Shown piece by piece: positions 12,609 through 18,545 of a stretch of DNA of 19,070 bases (its first letter is position 1; every line of letters begins with the position of its first letter). The DNA is from Candidatus Nomurabacteria bacterium (GTDB taxonomy: Bacteria; Patescibacteriota; Minisyncoccia; Phycocordibacterales; UBA9973), in assembly GCA_943356455.1 (NCBI GenBank), contig CALRFB010000002.1, positions 1 to 19,070 on the forward strand, written 5' to 3'. A program made the position numbers and the translations under genes. The notes beneath the pieces were generated by a model. That model made no database searches. It was given only the letters and a program-made list of their open reading frames with translations, and was not told the origin of the DNA.

Positions 12609-13734
12609 GATACATGAAGGGTGGGAGAAATGGTTACTCGACGTAGCAGCACTCGGCACGCTTTCCGATATGGTGCCGATCCGCGGCGAAAACAGAATAA
12701 TTTCATATTTTGGTATGAAGGTCTTGCGTCGAAACAATCGTCCAGGACTGCGTGCACTTTTTTCTAAAATGAAAATGGACACGGAACATCTGACTGAAGA
12801 TGACCTGACATTTATGGTTGCACCACGTATCAATGCGGCGTCACGCATGGATAGTCCGATTCGAGCTTTTGAATTGTTGGCGTCGGACACACATGCCCAA
12901 GCTGTGCCTCTTGCCGAGCATTTGTCTAAAATAAATGACGACCGCAAGTTGCTCGTGGCTCGCATTATGAAAGAAGCCAAGTCTCATGTAGCAAAACGAA
13001 GTGAAGAAAGTTCGGTGATTGTTGTTGGTAGTACTGGGTGGTCGGCAGGGATCTTGGGTTTGGTTGCTGGTAAACTTGCTGACGAACTTGGCAAGCCGGT
13101 TTTTGTCTGGGGAATGGAAGAGGACGACGAACATATCAAAGGTTCGTGTCGGTCCGACGGTACGGTCAATGTCGTCGATATGATGACGGCAAATACAGAC
13201 TATTTTGTGCAGTTTGGCGGACACATGATGGCCGGTGGTTTTGTGGCAACACGAGAAAAAATTCACTTTTTAGAAAATGCACTGACGGAAACGTATGTTG
13301 CTATGCAAAAAAATGCGGTCGAGGTGGCGGAGGTTGCGCGCGAGTCTGGAGAGACGAGCGCGCCCCAGCACGTCGCTCTGGCGACGATCACACTCGATAA
13401 AGTTACACCACGATTTATCGAAGACATCGATCGTTTTGCTCCGTTTGGTCTCGACAATCCAAAACCAATTTTTCTTTTTCAAAATGTCACGCTCGATGCA
13501 GCGAAACAATTTGGTAAAACAAAAGAGCATTTGGAAATTATGGTGAGCGATAGTACTGGTTCAACAAAGGCTATCGCTTTCTTTAAATCAATCGACGATT
13601 TTATACGTGATGTTTCTGTGGAACGTGTGCGGAGTGGTCACCAGATTACACTCGTTGGCACGCTCGAAGTGTCGTATTTTCGTGGTAGGGAAGCACGTAT
13701 TCGCATTGTTGACATTTTACTTGAAAAGGCGTAG
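12592..13734 (+). CDS. recJ: RecJ, C-terminal part (DHHA1 and OB regions)
   Basis: These 380 residues continue RecJ after the A8 tract. They open with EKWLLDVAALGTLSDMVPI, the conserved end of the DHH core, then carry the DHHA1 nucleic-acid-binding part with STGWSAGILGLVAGKLADEL and the glycine motif QFGGHMMAGGFVA. They end with an OB-like region (ITLVGTLEVSYFRGREARI). If translated independently the first ATG would be 12670, which would lose about 26 conserved residues, so I treat this as the second half of one gene. A GC-rich hairpin lies in the linker between DHHA1 and OB. The unknown gene at 13775 follows 40 bases later with its own -10. Confidence 0.85.
   Translation, partial: YGEFYKIHEGWEKWLLDVAALGTLSDMVPIRGENRIISYFGMKVLRRNNRPGLRALFSKMKMDTEHLTEDDLTFMVAPRINAASRMDSPIRAFELLASDTHAQAVPLAEHLSKINDDRKLLVARIMKEAKSHVAKRSEESSVIVVGSTGWSAGILGLVAGKLADELGKPVFVWGMEEDDEHIKGSCRSDGTVNVVDMMTANTDYFVQFGGHMMAGGFVATREKIHFLENALTETYVAMQKNAVEVAEVARESGETSAPQHVALATITLDKVTPRFIEDIDRFAPFGLDNPKPIFLFQNVTLDAAKQFGKTKEHLEIMVSDSTGSTKAIAFFKSIDDFIRDVSVERVRSGHQITLVGTLEVSYFRGREARIRIVDILLEKA
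13336..13363. repeat. GC-rich hairpin within recJ
   Basis: GCGCGCGAGTCT (13336-13347) pairs with AGACGAGCGCGC (13352-13363): six GC pairs, a tandem G-A mismatch, four more pairs and a GGAG loop. It encodes part of an Ala/Glu-rich interdomain linker (EVARESGETSAP), where an insertion would be tolerated. Confidence 0.5.
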
Positions 13735-13758
13735 ATTTTGCAAAACAAAATCTCAGAC

Positions 13759-13764
13759 TATGAT
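13759..13764 (+). promoter_or_regulatory. -10 for the 130-residue unknown gene
   Basis: TATGAT (13759-13764) with TTTGCA (13737-13742) as a possible -35 at a 16-base spacing. The ATG at 13775 lies ten bases after the -10, predicting a leader of about four bases. An in-frame ATG at 13760 overlaps the -10 and is less likely. Confidence 0.4.
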
Positions 13765-13774
13765 AGGCCAATAT

Positions 13775-14167
13775 ATGTCGGAGGACATAAACCTCTATTT
13801 CGATAAGATCGACATTGAAGAACTTAGTAAGCAGTATCGCTTGACTAAAGATGCATCCTTCATTATACCCAATGAAAAATTGTCTACATTGATAGCAATT
13901 ACACTTGTCGCAAAAATCATGTATAAAGAAAAAAGAGGAGATCGATCTACTTTCTTTATTAATAGGAAAAAAGGTGTCGCAACGCTCAAGATGACAAGAC
14001 AAGATTTTGATTCCTGGTTTATTTCCCCAAGTAGCTTGGTAAAAGATCTAGGACCCATTATCAGAATGATTCCAAAAGGTAGCGTGTACATTAGTTTTGA
14101 GGAATACAAAAACTCAAAACTATCCAAAGAAACAATTATGAATAGTCTTACACTGGCAGGGATTTGA
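13775..14167 (+). CDS. Protein of unknown function (130 aa)
   Basis: I do not recognise it. It is a soluble, charged protein with no membrane segment or signal peptide. A helical N-terminal half (EDINLYFDKIDIEELSKQY) is followed by a helix rich in Leu/Ile/Ala (about 36-53) and basic stretches KEKRGDR and NRKKG, which would suit nucleic-acid contact but do not prove it. The C terminus has SFEEYKNSKLSKETIMNSL. It has its own -10 and a strong intrinsic terminator whose loop holds its TGA stop, so it appears to be a complete single-gene transcription unit between recJ and the RNase HI gene. Confidence 0.65.
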   Translation: MSEDINLYFDKIDIEELSKQYRLTKDASFIIPNEKLSTLIAITLVAKIMYKEKRGDRSTFFINRKKGVATLKMTRQDFDSWFISPSSLVKDLGPIIRMIPKGSVYISFEEYKNSKLSKETIMNSLTLAGI

Positions 14168-14180
14168 TCCCTGCTTTTTT
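14156..14180 (+). terminator. Strong intrinsic terminator with the stop codon in its loop
   Basis: GCAGGGA (14156-14162) pairs with TCCCTGC (14168-14174), loop TTTGA, then six T. The gene's TGA stop (14165-14167) is the last three bases of the loop. Confidence 0.88.
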
Positions 14181-14210
14181 ATTACCATTTCCAATTACAC
14201 GTATTTTGTA

Positions 14211-14216
14211 TAGAAT
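14211..14216 (+). promoter_or_regulatory. -10 of the RNase HI gene
   Basis: TAGAAT ends six bases before the ATG at 14223, again predicting a leaderless RNA. TTTCCA (14188-14193) at a 17-base spacing is a possible -35. Confidence 0.5.
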
Positions 14217-14222
14217 GCTTGC

Positions 14223-14975
14223 ATGAAGATTACTATCTATACGGACGGTTCATCACGCGGGAATCCGGGGCCTGGAGGTTGGGCAGCGACCATTATTTTC
14301 CCAAACAATAAAGTTATTGAACTTGGTGGCGCTGAAGGTCATACCACAAATAACCGCATGGAGTTGACCGGTATTTTGAAAGCGCTTGAATACTTGAAAG
14401 AGCACCTTGGTGATGCGACAACAGTAGAAATACACTCGGATTCTGCATATGCTTTGAATGGTGCTACGAAATGGATTTACGGTTGGTTCAAAAATAATTG
14501 GTTGACAGCCGAAGGACAGCCTGTCGCGAACAGAGAAATTTGGGAAGCAATCTACCAGCTCACCTGGTTTTTTAAATCAAAGTGCGACATTATTTTCACA
14601 AAAGTTTCTGGACATTCTGGAGTACTCGGCAATGAACGCGCAGACTTGATAGCAACTGCGTTTGCGGACGGTGAACGCATACTACTTTTTTCGGGAAATG
14701 TGAAAGAGTACGAACGACTACTGAGTGATTCCGTTGCACACAGAAAATCTTCACCTGAAACAAAAGCTAAAAGTCGAGAGCAAAAAAATCGTAGCCTGAT
14801 CCCAGCGTATTCGTATGTATCTATGGTTGGTGGCATGATAGAAACGCATCGCTCATGGCCAGATTGCGAAGCCAGAGTAAAAGGAAAAAGTGGTGCCAAA
14901 TTTAAAAAAGCATTGTCAGAAGAAGATGAGGCGACTATAATAGCGTCGTGGACAGAAGGCAAGATGGTCAGTTAG
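14223..14975 (+). CDS. rnhA: Ribonuclease HI with a C-terminal hybrid-binding-like domain
   Basis: A 250-residue RNase HI, which cuts the RNA strand of RNA-DNA hybrids. The catalytic core spans 1-150: YTDGSSRGNPGPGGW (D8), NRMEL (E47), IHSDSAYA (D73), VSGHSG (H131) and GNERADLIA (D141), so the full carboxylate set is present. A charged linker (about 160-192) leads to a C-terminal module (about 195-243) with YSYVSMVGG, RSWPDCEARVKG and GAKFKKAL. This resembles the viroplasmin-like hybrid-binding domain normally found at the N terminus of eukaryotic-type RNase H1. The core is of normal length; the extra 100 residues are this extension. The stop shares its last base with the GTG proposed for comEC (TAGTG), so the two genes are probably coupled. 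Confidence 0.92.
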   Translation: MKITIYTDGSSRGNPGPGGWAATIIFPNNKVIELGGAEGHTTNNRMELTGILKALEYLKEHLGDATTVEIHSDSAYALNGATKWIYGWFKNNWLTAEGQPVANREIWEAIYQLTWFFKSKCDIIFTKVSGHSGVLGNERADLIATAFADGERILLFSGNVKEYERLLSDSVAHRKSSPETKAKSREQKNRSLIPAYSYVSMVGGMIETHRSWPDCEARVKGKSGAKFKKALSEEDEATIIASWTEGKMVS

Positions 14976-16534
14976 TGGAACGACCTGCGAATTATCTCCG
15001 AGTTGGCATGTACGGTTGGCTCAGCGGAATCCTGATCGCAAGTATTTTCATAAATAGTTTTATATATATTATGCCGATTGCTATTGCAATCGGCATTTTA
15101 CTTTGGCCAGACACCGGAAAAGGCGTGACGAATACAAGTCACGACTGGAAAGCGGAGCAACCAATCATTGTCGCGGATAATACTTGGAAATACGCTTATA
15201 TTTTTTTTCTAATTTGTATTTCTTGTGCCGTGGTGCGTTTTTCATATACTGAAAAAAACTTGGCAGAAAAAATTCTACAGCTTCCTTTTGAACACAGTGT
15301 CGAGCTCAATGGCTTGGTTGTTGTTCCGTCAGAAGCTGGAACAAATGGTAGTCAATTCGTTATGAAAGGAACGTTAGAAAAAGATAAAGAAAATACAAAG
15401 AGTTCGATAATAAAATTCCAAATCCGTGATAGTTCTGGCGGGAATTATGATTATGGCGATGTTGTTCGTGTATCGGGCGTCATCGAAAAACCAGAACCAT
15501 TTGAAACAACAACTGGAGGCATGTTTGACTATGAAATGTATTTAAAAAAAGACGGCATCCTCGGCATCGTCAAAGCCAAATCCATCGCCGTAGTTGCAAA
15601 GAAAAAAGGGAATCCAATTCTTCGTGCATTGATTTCATTCGAAGGAAATCTTGAGGACATCATTAAAACAACCATACCCGGAATGCAGGGCAGTCTGGCA
15701 AGTGGCGTACTCCTTGGCGACAAACAAATCACCAAAGAAAATCGCACAGAATTTGTAACGACAGGCACTACGCACATCATTGCGCTTTCAGGGTACAACG
15801 TAAGTATTGTGGCCAATTTTTTTCGACAGCTTTTTTCTTTTTTACCATTTGCTGGTGCTTTGGCTGCTGGTGGTTTTTCGATCATACTTTTTGTTGTTAT
15901 GACGGGCTTGCAGTCGAGCGCAGTTCGGGCGGGAATCATGGGCTGTATTGTGCTGTTTGCCAAAGCCAAAGGCCGCAATGCCGATATCGGAACCGTGCTT
16001 TTGCTGGCCGCTGTTAGTATGACGATACTTAACCCGTATACTTTGTACTACGATGTGTCCGCTGAACTTTCATTTATCGCAACTGTTGGCGTGATTTATT
16101 TTTCACCTCGTGTAGCACACTGGTTTATGTGGTTACCCAAAGAAAAATTCGGTTTGCCGTGGCGCGAGATAGCCACGGGAACTATTGGTACACAGCTATT
16201 TGTATTGCCATTTATTCTCTATAAAACTGGAGTTCTTTCACTTATTAGCCCGATCACAAATATTGCAGTTCTACCCTTTGTGCCATACCTCATGGCATTC
16301 ACGACAATCGTTGCACTCGTGGGCAGTGTGTATTTACCACTCGCATTACCTTTTGCAAAAATAGCGGCAGTCAATTCTGGTATACTATTGTCGCTCATCC
16401 ACTACTCAACAAAAATACCCCTCGCCGCCGTGCCACTCGTAACACCACTCTGGGCGATGGCGCTCATGTACATTTTTCTCATCTGGAAATTTGACCCGTT
16501 TGGAATACAGGTCCAGCACCATCGTTCAGTGTGA
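14975..16534 (+). CDS. comEC: ComEC/Rec2-family DNA-uptake channel protein, without metallo-beta-lactamase domain
   Basis: About 519 residues. An N-terminal pair of hydrophobic helices and an OB-like soluble stretch are followed by the multi-helix Competence domain. Its most conserved block is ASGVLLGDKQITKENR followed by TTHIIALSGYNVSIV. ComEC carries single-stranded DNA across the inner membrane during transformation. The usual C-terminal metallo-beta-lactamase domain is absent; the protein ends soon after the last membrane helix, as in many short bacterial members. Start choice: the GTG at 14975 overlaps the stop of rnhA as TAGTG; a GTG at 14948 and an ATG at 15008 are alternatives. No promoter of its own is evident. 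Confidence 0.88.
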   Translation: MERPANYLRVGMYGWLSGILIASIFINSFIYIMPIAIAIGILLWPDTGKGVTNTSHDWKAEQPIIVADNTWKYAYIFFLICISCAVVRFSYTEKNLAEKILQLPFEHSVELNGLVVVPSEAGTNGSQFVMKGTLEKDKENTKSSIIKFQIRDSSGGNYDYGDVVRVSGVIEKPEPFETTTGGMFDYEMYLKKDGILGIVKAKSIAVVAKKKGNPILRALISFEGNLEDIIKTTIPGMQGSLASGVLLGDKQITKENRTEFVTTGTTHIIALSGYNVSIVANFFRQLFSFLPFAGALAAGGFSIILFVVMTGLQSSAVRAGIMGCIVLFAKAKGRNADIGTVLLLAAVSMTILNPYTLYYDVSAELSFIATVGVIYFSPRVAHWFMWLPKEKFGLPWREIATGTIGTQLFVLPFILYKTGVLSLISPITNIAVLPFVPYLMAFTTIVALVGSVYLPLALPFAKIAAVNSGILLSLIHYSTKIPLAAVPLVTPLWAMALMYIFLIWKFDPFGIQVQHHRSV

Positions 16535-16558
16535 TATATTTTATTAAACTCTAAAAAA

Positions 16559-16564
16559 TATAAT
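16559..16564 (+). promoter_or_regulatory. TATAAT directly abutting a start codon
   Basis: A consensus TATAAT ends on the base just before the ATG at 16565. If used as a -10 it would start RNA inside the gene, so it is either fortuitous or it serves an internal start; the upstream AT-rich stretch may hold the true promoter. Confidence 0.2.
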
Positions 16565-17020
16565 ATGGAACATCGCTCGAAAAACAAACGTTTAGTCGAC
16601 CAGCTCAAAGGTATTACAAAGGAAGCAGTACGACAACGAGAAGTAAGATTGGTAGAAATTGAAGAACAAAAAAAAGCGAAAGCTGAAGAAAAAATAAAAG
16701 CTGATGCAATAGCTTTATACAATGAACGAGTTACCGAGGAAAAGCTCATAGCTGTAGCTCGGAAAGGAGTAAACTTTTATCCGATACTATTACTCGATAT
16801 CGATTTTGAATACAAGAAGCATAAAAAAGCACCTGCAAAAGATGATATCGGAGCGCTAGGGTATTATGTCTACCTAGAGATCGAAAAACACGGATTTACC
16901 CCAGAAATTCGAACACTGACTGAAGATGACAAATACGACACTTCATTTGAAAATCGACAAACGAATTTCGACGAAAAGATAGTTGTAAAACTAGGTCAGT
17001 ATGTATGTATTATTTGGTAA
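16565..17020 (+). CDS. Coiled-coil protein of unknown function (151 aa)
   Basis: I do not recognise a family. Residues 1-55 are strongly charged and form a predicted coiled coil (EVRLVEIEEQKKAKAEEK). The second half appears globular, with hydrophobic core segments NFYPILLLDIDFEYKKH and GALGYYVYLEIEKHGF and a C-terminal strand ending VKLGQYVCIIW. No membrane segment is present. It lies 30 bases after comEC and ends before a shared, bidirectional terminator with the convergent superoxide dismutase gene. No promoter is convincing, so it may be read through from comEC. Confidence 0.65.
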   Translation: MEHRSKNKRLVDQLKGITKEAVRQREVRLVEIEEQKKAKAEEKIKADAIALYNERVTEEKLIAVARKGVNFYPILLLDIDFEYKKHKKAPAKDDIGALGYYVYLEIEKHGFTPEIRTLTEDDKYDTSFENRQTNFDEKIVVKLGQYVCIIW

Positions 17021-17048
17021 TATAAACCTGAACTCTTACAGAAAAGCA

Positions 17049-17082
17049 AAAAGCCCCCAAAAATGGGGCTTTATTTTTTAAG
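17049..17082. terminator. Bidirectional terminator between the coiled-coil gene and sod
   Basis: AAAGCCCC and GGGGCTTT form a strong stem with a CAAAAAT loop. It is flanked by A-rich and T-rich runs on both sides, so it can stop transcripts from either direction. It sits between two converging genes. Confidence 0.85.
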
Positions 17083-17084
17083 AT

Positions 17085-17669
17085 TTATTCCGTAAAAAAT
17101 TGCTCTGCAACTTGCCAGTTGATATTTACGAAGAAATCTTCAATGTACTGTTTTTTGCCGGACGGTTGGTAGTCAGAGACAAAAGAGTGTTCCCACATAT
17201 CGAGTGCAAGAACAGGAGTCGTGTCTTGGAGCTGTCCGAGGTGCTGTTCGTCCACCCAATGCATAAATAGCTTGCAGTCATTGTCGCGTGAGAGCATTGC
17301 CCAGCCAATGCCGCGAGTAAGCGCGAGCATTTTGAAACGCTCCATAAAACTTTCAACTGAACCCCATGTTTCCTTAATTGCGTTTTCAAGCGGACTACCT
17401 GCCGAGAGAGGAGTTGTGCCACCTTCAAATAGGGCAAAATATTTCTCATGATTTTTCATACCGTTCCATTCAAAAGAGAAACGACGCATGGTTTCGCTTA
17501 TCGCATAACCATTGGCGGCAGTATCTTTGGCCATTTCTTCAACTTTTACTAGGACGGTGTTTGCATTTGTAACGTAGCCAGTATAAAGCTTCATGTGTTC
17601 TTCGATTGTTTTTGCCGAAATGCCTCTGAGCTCGGGGATTACAAATGTTCTTGGGGTGAATGTGTTCAT
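17085..17669 (-). CDS. Fe/Mn superoxide dismutase
   Basis: A 194-residue enzyme that converts superoxide to oxygen and hydrogen peroxide. The four metal ligands can be placed as H25 (IEEHMKLYTGYV), H74 (MKNHEKYF), D157 and H161 (LDMWEHSFVSDY). The C-terminal block DMWEHSF followed by FFVNINWQVAEQFF is diagnostic. The first ligand region lacks the usual HHxxHH cluster and is one residue shorter, and the usual second-shell NQD is replaced by an EQHLGQ stretch, so metal preference cannot be read with confidence. No signal peptide is present. It has its own -10 (TATACT) six bases before the ATG and a shared terminator, so it is a stand-alone unit. Confidence 0.93.
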   Translation of the reverse strand: MNTFTPRTFVIPELRGISAKTIEEHMKLYTGYVTNANTVLVKVEEMAKDTAANGYAISETMRRFSFEWNGMKNHEKYFALFEGGTTPLSAGSPLENAIKETWGSVESFMERFKMLALTRGIGWAMLSRDNDCKLFMHWVDEQHLGQLQDTTPVLALDMWEHSFVSDYQPSGKKQYIEDFFVNINWQVAEQFFTE

Positions 17670-17675
17670 ATGTCT

Positions 17676-17681
17676 AGTATA
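17676..17681 (-). promoter_or_regulatory. -10 of the superoxide dismutase gene
   Basis: TATACT on the - strand, then AGACAT, then the ATG at 17669: a six-base gap predicting a leaderless transcript. Confidence 0.55.
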
Positions 17682-17708
17682 CCCTAGGTCACGACGAGGC
17701 TCTAACTA

Positions 17709-17736
17709 TTGCATTCTCGCCCCATAAGTCTATACT
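17709..17736 (+). promoter_or_regulatory. Promoter of the 129-residue unknown gene
   Basis: TTGCAT (17709-17714), a 16-base spacer and TATACT (17731-17736). The start codon is 23 bases further on, so this transcript would carry a leader of about 17 bases, unlike most neighbours; the leader has no Shine-Dalgarno sequence. Confidence 0.5.
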
Positions 17737-17759
17737 GGGAAAAATAAAAATCGAAAACC

Positions 17760-18149
17760 ATGATCTTTCTAACAAACATGCAAGACTGGGGCGTGGCACA
17801 TAGTGCTATCGAAAAAGCGTTCGGTTCATTTCCACACATCATATCTGAAGATGCAGAGAAAAATATATCAGATGATAGTTGTGAGCATGAACATTACCTT
17901 GTGCATACAGATACGTCTGTTAGAAAAATAGACGCAGAGTATTTGAATACTATTCGAAGCCGACGGCCGAGTGATCGAGTGATACTCTATTTTATCGCCG
18001 ACCTCCAAGGGCCGTCTCCGCACAATGAACGCAATACCAAACTAATGCGTAACATCGAAGTGATCCAGGTACATCCAGATAAAATCGGATACCATCTCAA
18101 CATCGCACGAAATGCGCACGAAGCTCAATTAGAAAAAAAGCCCCATTAG
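17760..18149 (+). CDS. Protein of unknown function (129 aa)
   Basis: I do not recognise it. It is soluble, with several His residues (10 or more) and an acidic patch (SEDAEKNISDDSCEHEHY, 29-46). The middle part DRVILYFIADLQGPSPHNER reads as a strand-loop element of an alpha/beta fold, followed by NIEVIQVHPDKIGYHLN. The His- and Asp-rich region could bind metal, but no known motif is met. It has its own promoter and a terminator whose loop contains its TAG stop. An in-frame ATG at 17778 is an alternative start. Confidence 0.6.
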   Translation: MIFLTNMQDWGVAHSAIEKAFGSFPHIISEDAEKNISDDSCEHEHYLVHTDTSVRKIDAEYLNTIRSRRPSDRVILYFIADLQGPSPHNERNTKLMRNIEVIQVHPDKIGYHLNIARNAHEAQLEKKPH

Positions 18150-18163
18150 GGGCTTTAGTTTTT
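18137..18163. terminator. Bidirectional terminator overlapping a stop codon
   Basis: AAAGCCCC (18137-18144) pairs with GGGGCTTT (18149-18156) around an ATTA loop; the upstream gene's TAG (18147-18149) falls in the loop. A T run follows on the + strand and an A run precedes it, so it can also serve the convergent small membrane gene. Confidence 0.88.
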
Positions 18164-18317
18164 ACAACCCAAACTCTTTAAGTATATTTTCAAACGGTTT
18201 ATTGAGGTACGTCGTGAGTAAAAAGGCGGGCAAGTAGACGAGAGCGATTATGACAAGCAAAAAGCTGCTCCAGACGTAGCCGGCGATGGTTTCGAATTGT
18301 TTGAAAAATGCTTCCAT
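18162..18317 (-). CDS. Small single-span membrane protein (51 aa)
   Basis: A 51-residue protein with one long hydrophobic helix (about 15-36) between an aromatic N terminus (MEAFFKQFETIAGYVW) and a charged C terminus (NKPFENILKEFGL). The family is not recognised. The ATG at 18317 is preferred to an upstream frame because a promoter (TTGCGC, 17 bases, TAAAGT) places its -10 seven bases before this ATG. It ends at a bidirectional terminator. The clean promoter-gene-terminator bracketing argues that it is real. Confidence 0.55.
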   Translation of the reverse strand: MEAFFKQFETIAGYVWSSFLLVIIALVYLPAFLLTTYLNKPFENILKEFGL

Positions 18318-18324
18318 GCAGGCC

Positions 18325-18353
18325 ACTTTAGCGATAAACATCGATGAGCGCAA
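18325..18353 (-). promoter_or_regulatory. Promoter of the 51-residue membrane protein gene
   Basis: -35 TTGCGC (18353-18348), a 17-base spacer, -10 TAAAGT (18330-18325). The ATG follows after seven bases. Confidence 0.55.
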
Positions 18354-18359
18354 GTCTTG

Positions 18360-18368
18360 TGCTAAAAT
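18360..18368 (+). promoter_or_regulatory. Extended -10 of the 55-residue membrane protein gene
   Basis: TGC plus TAAAAT (18363-18368), then exactly six bases to the ATG at 18375. It is divergent from, and close to, the promoter of the - strand membrane gene. Confidence 0.5.
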
Positions 18369-18374
18369 AGCAGC

Positions 18375-18542
18375 ATGAGTATACAACTATTTTTTACAAC
18401 GATCGGGGATTCGATTTTAGCTTTGGGACTACTTTGGTTTTTGGGACTTGTCATTATCGACATTATTTTCTGGAGAATTCATCCGGCAATCGGAACTATT
18501 GGTGCATTACTTATCTTGGCATATTTGCTTCATCTCTTTTAA
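18375..18542 (+). CDS. Small two-span membrane protein (55 aa)
   Basis: A 55-residue hydrophobic protein. Helix one is about 12-33 (ILALGLLWFLGLVIIDIIF) and helix two about 37-55 (PAIGTIGALLILAYLLHLF), with a short WRIHP turn between. The family is not recognised. Support comes from the extended -10 exactly six bases before the ATG and from the DedA gene starting three bases after its stop, which suggests a two-gene membrane operon and possibly a joint function. Confidence 0.6.
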   Translation: MSIQLFFTTIGDSILALGLLWFLGLVIIDIIFWRIHPAIGTIGALLILAYLLHLF

Positions 18543-18545
18543 TAC

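Noticed and set aside
13607..13774. N-terminal extension of the 130-residue unknown protein
   Set aside because: It overlaps the conserved end of recJ in another frame and reads as Cys/Phe-rich nonsense; the -10 at 13759 favours the ATG at 13775.
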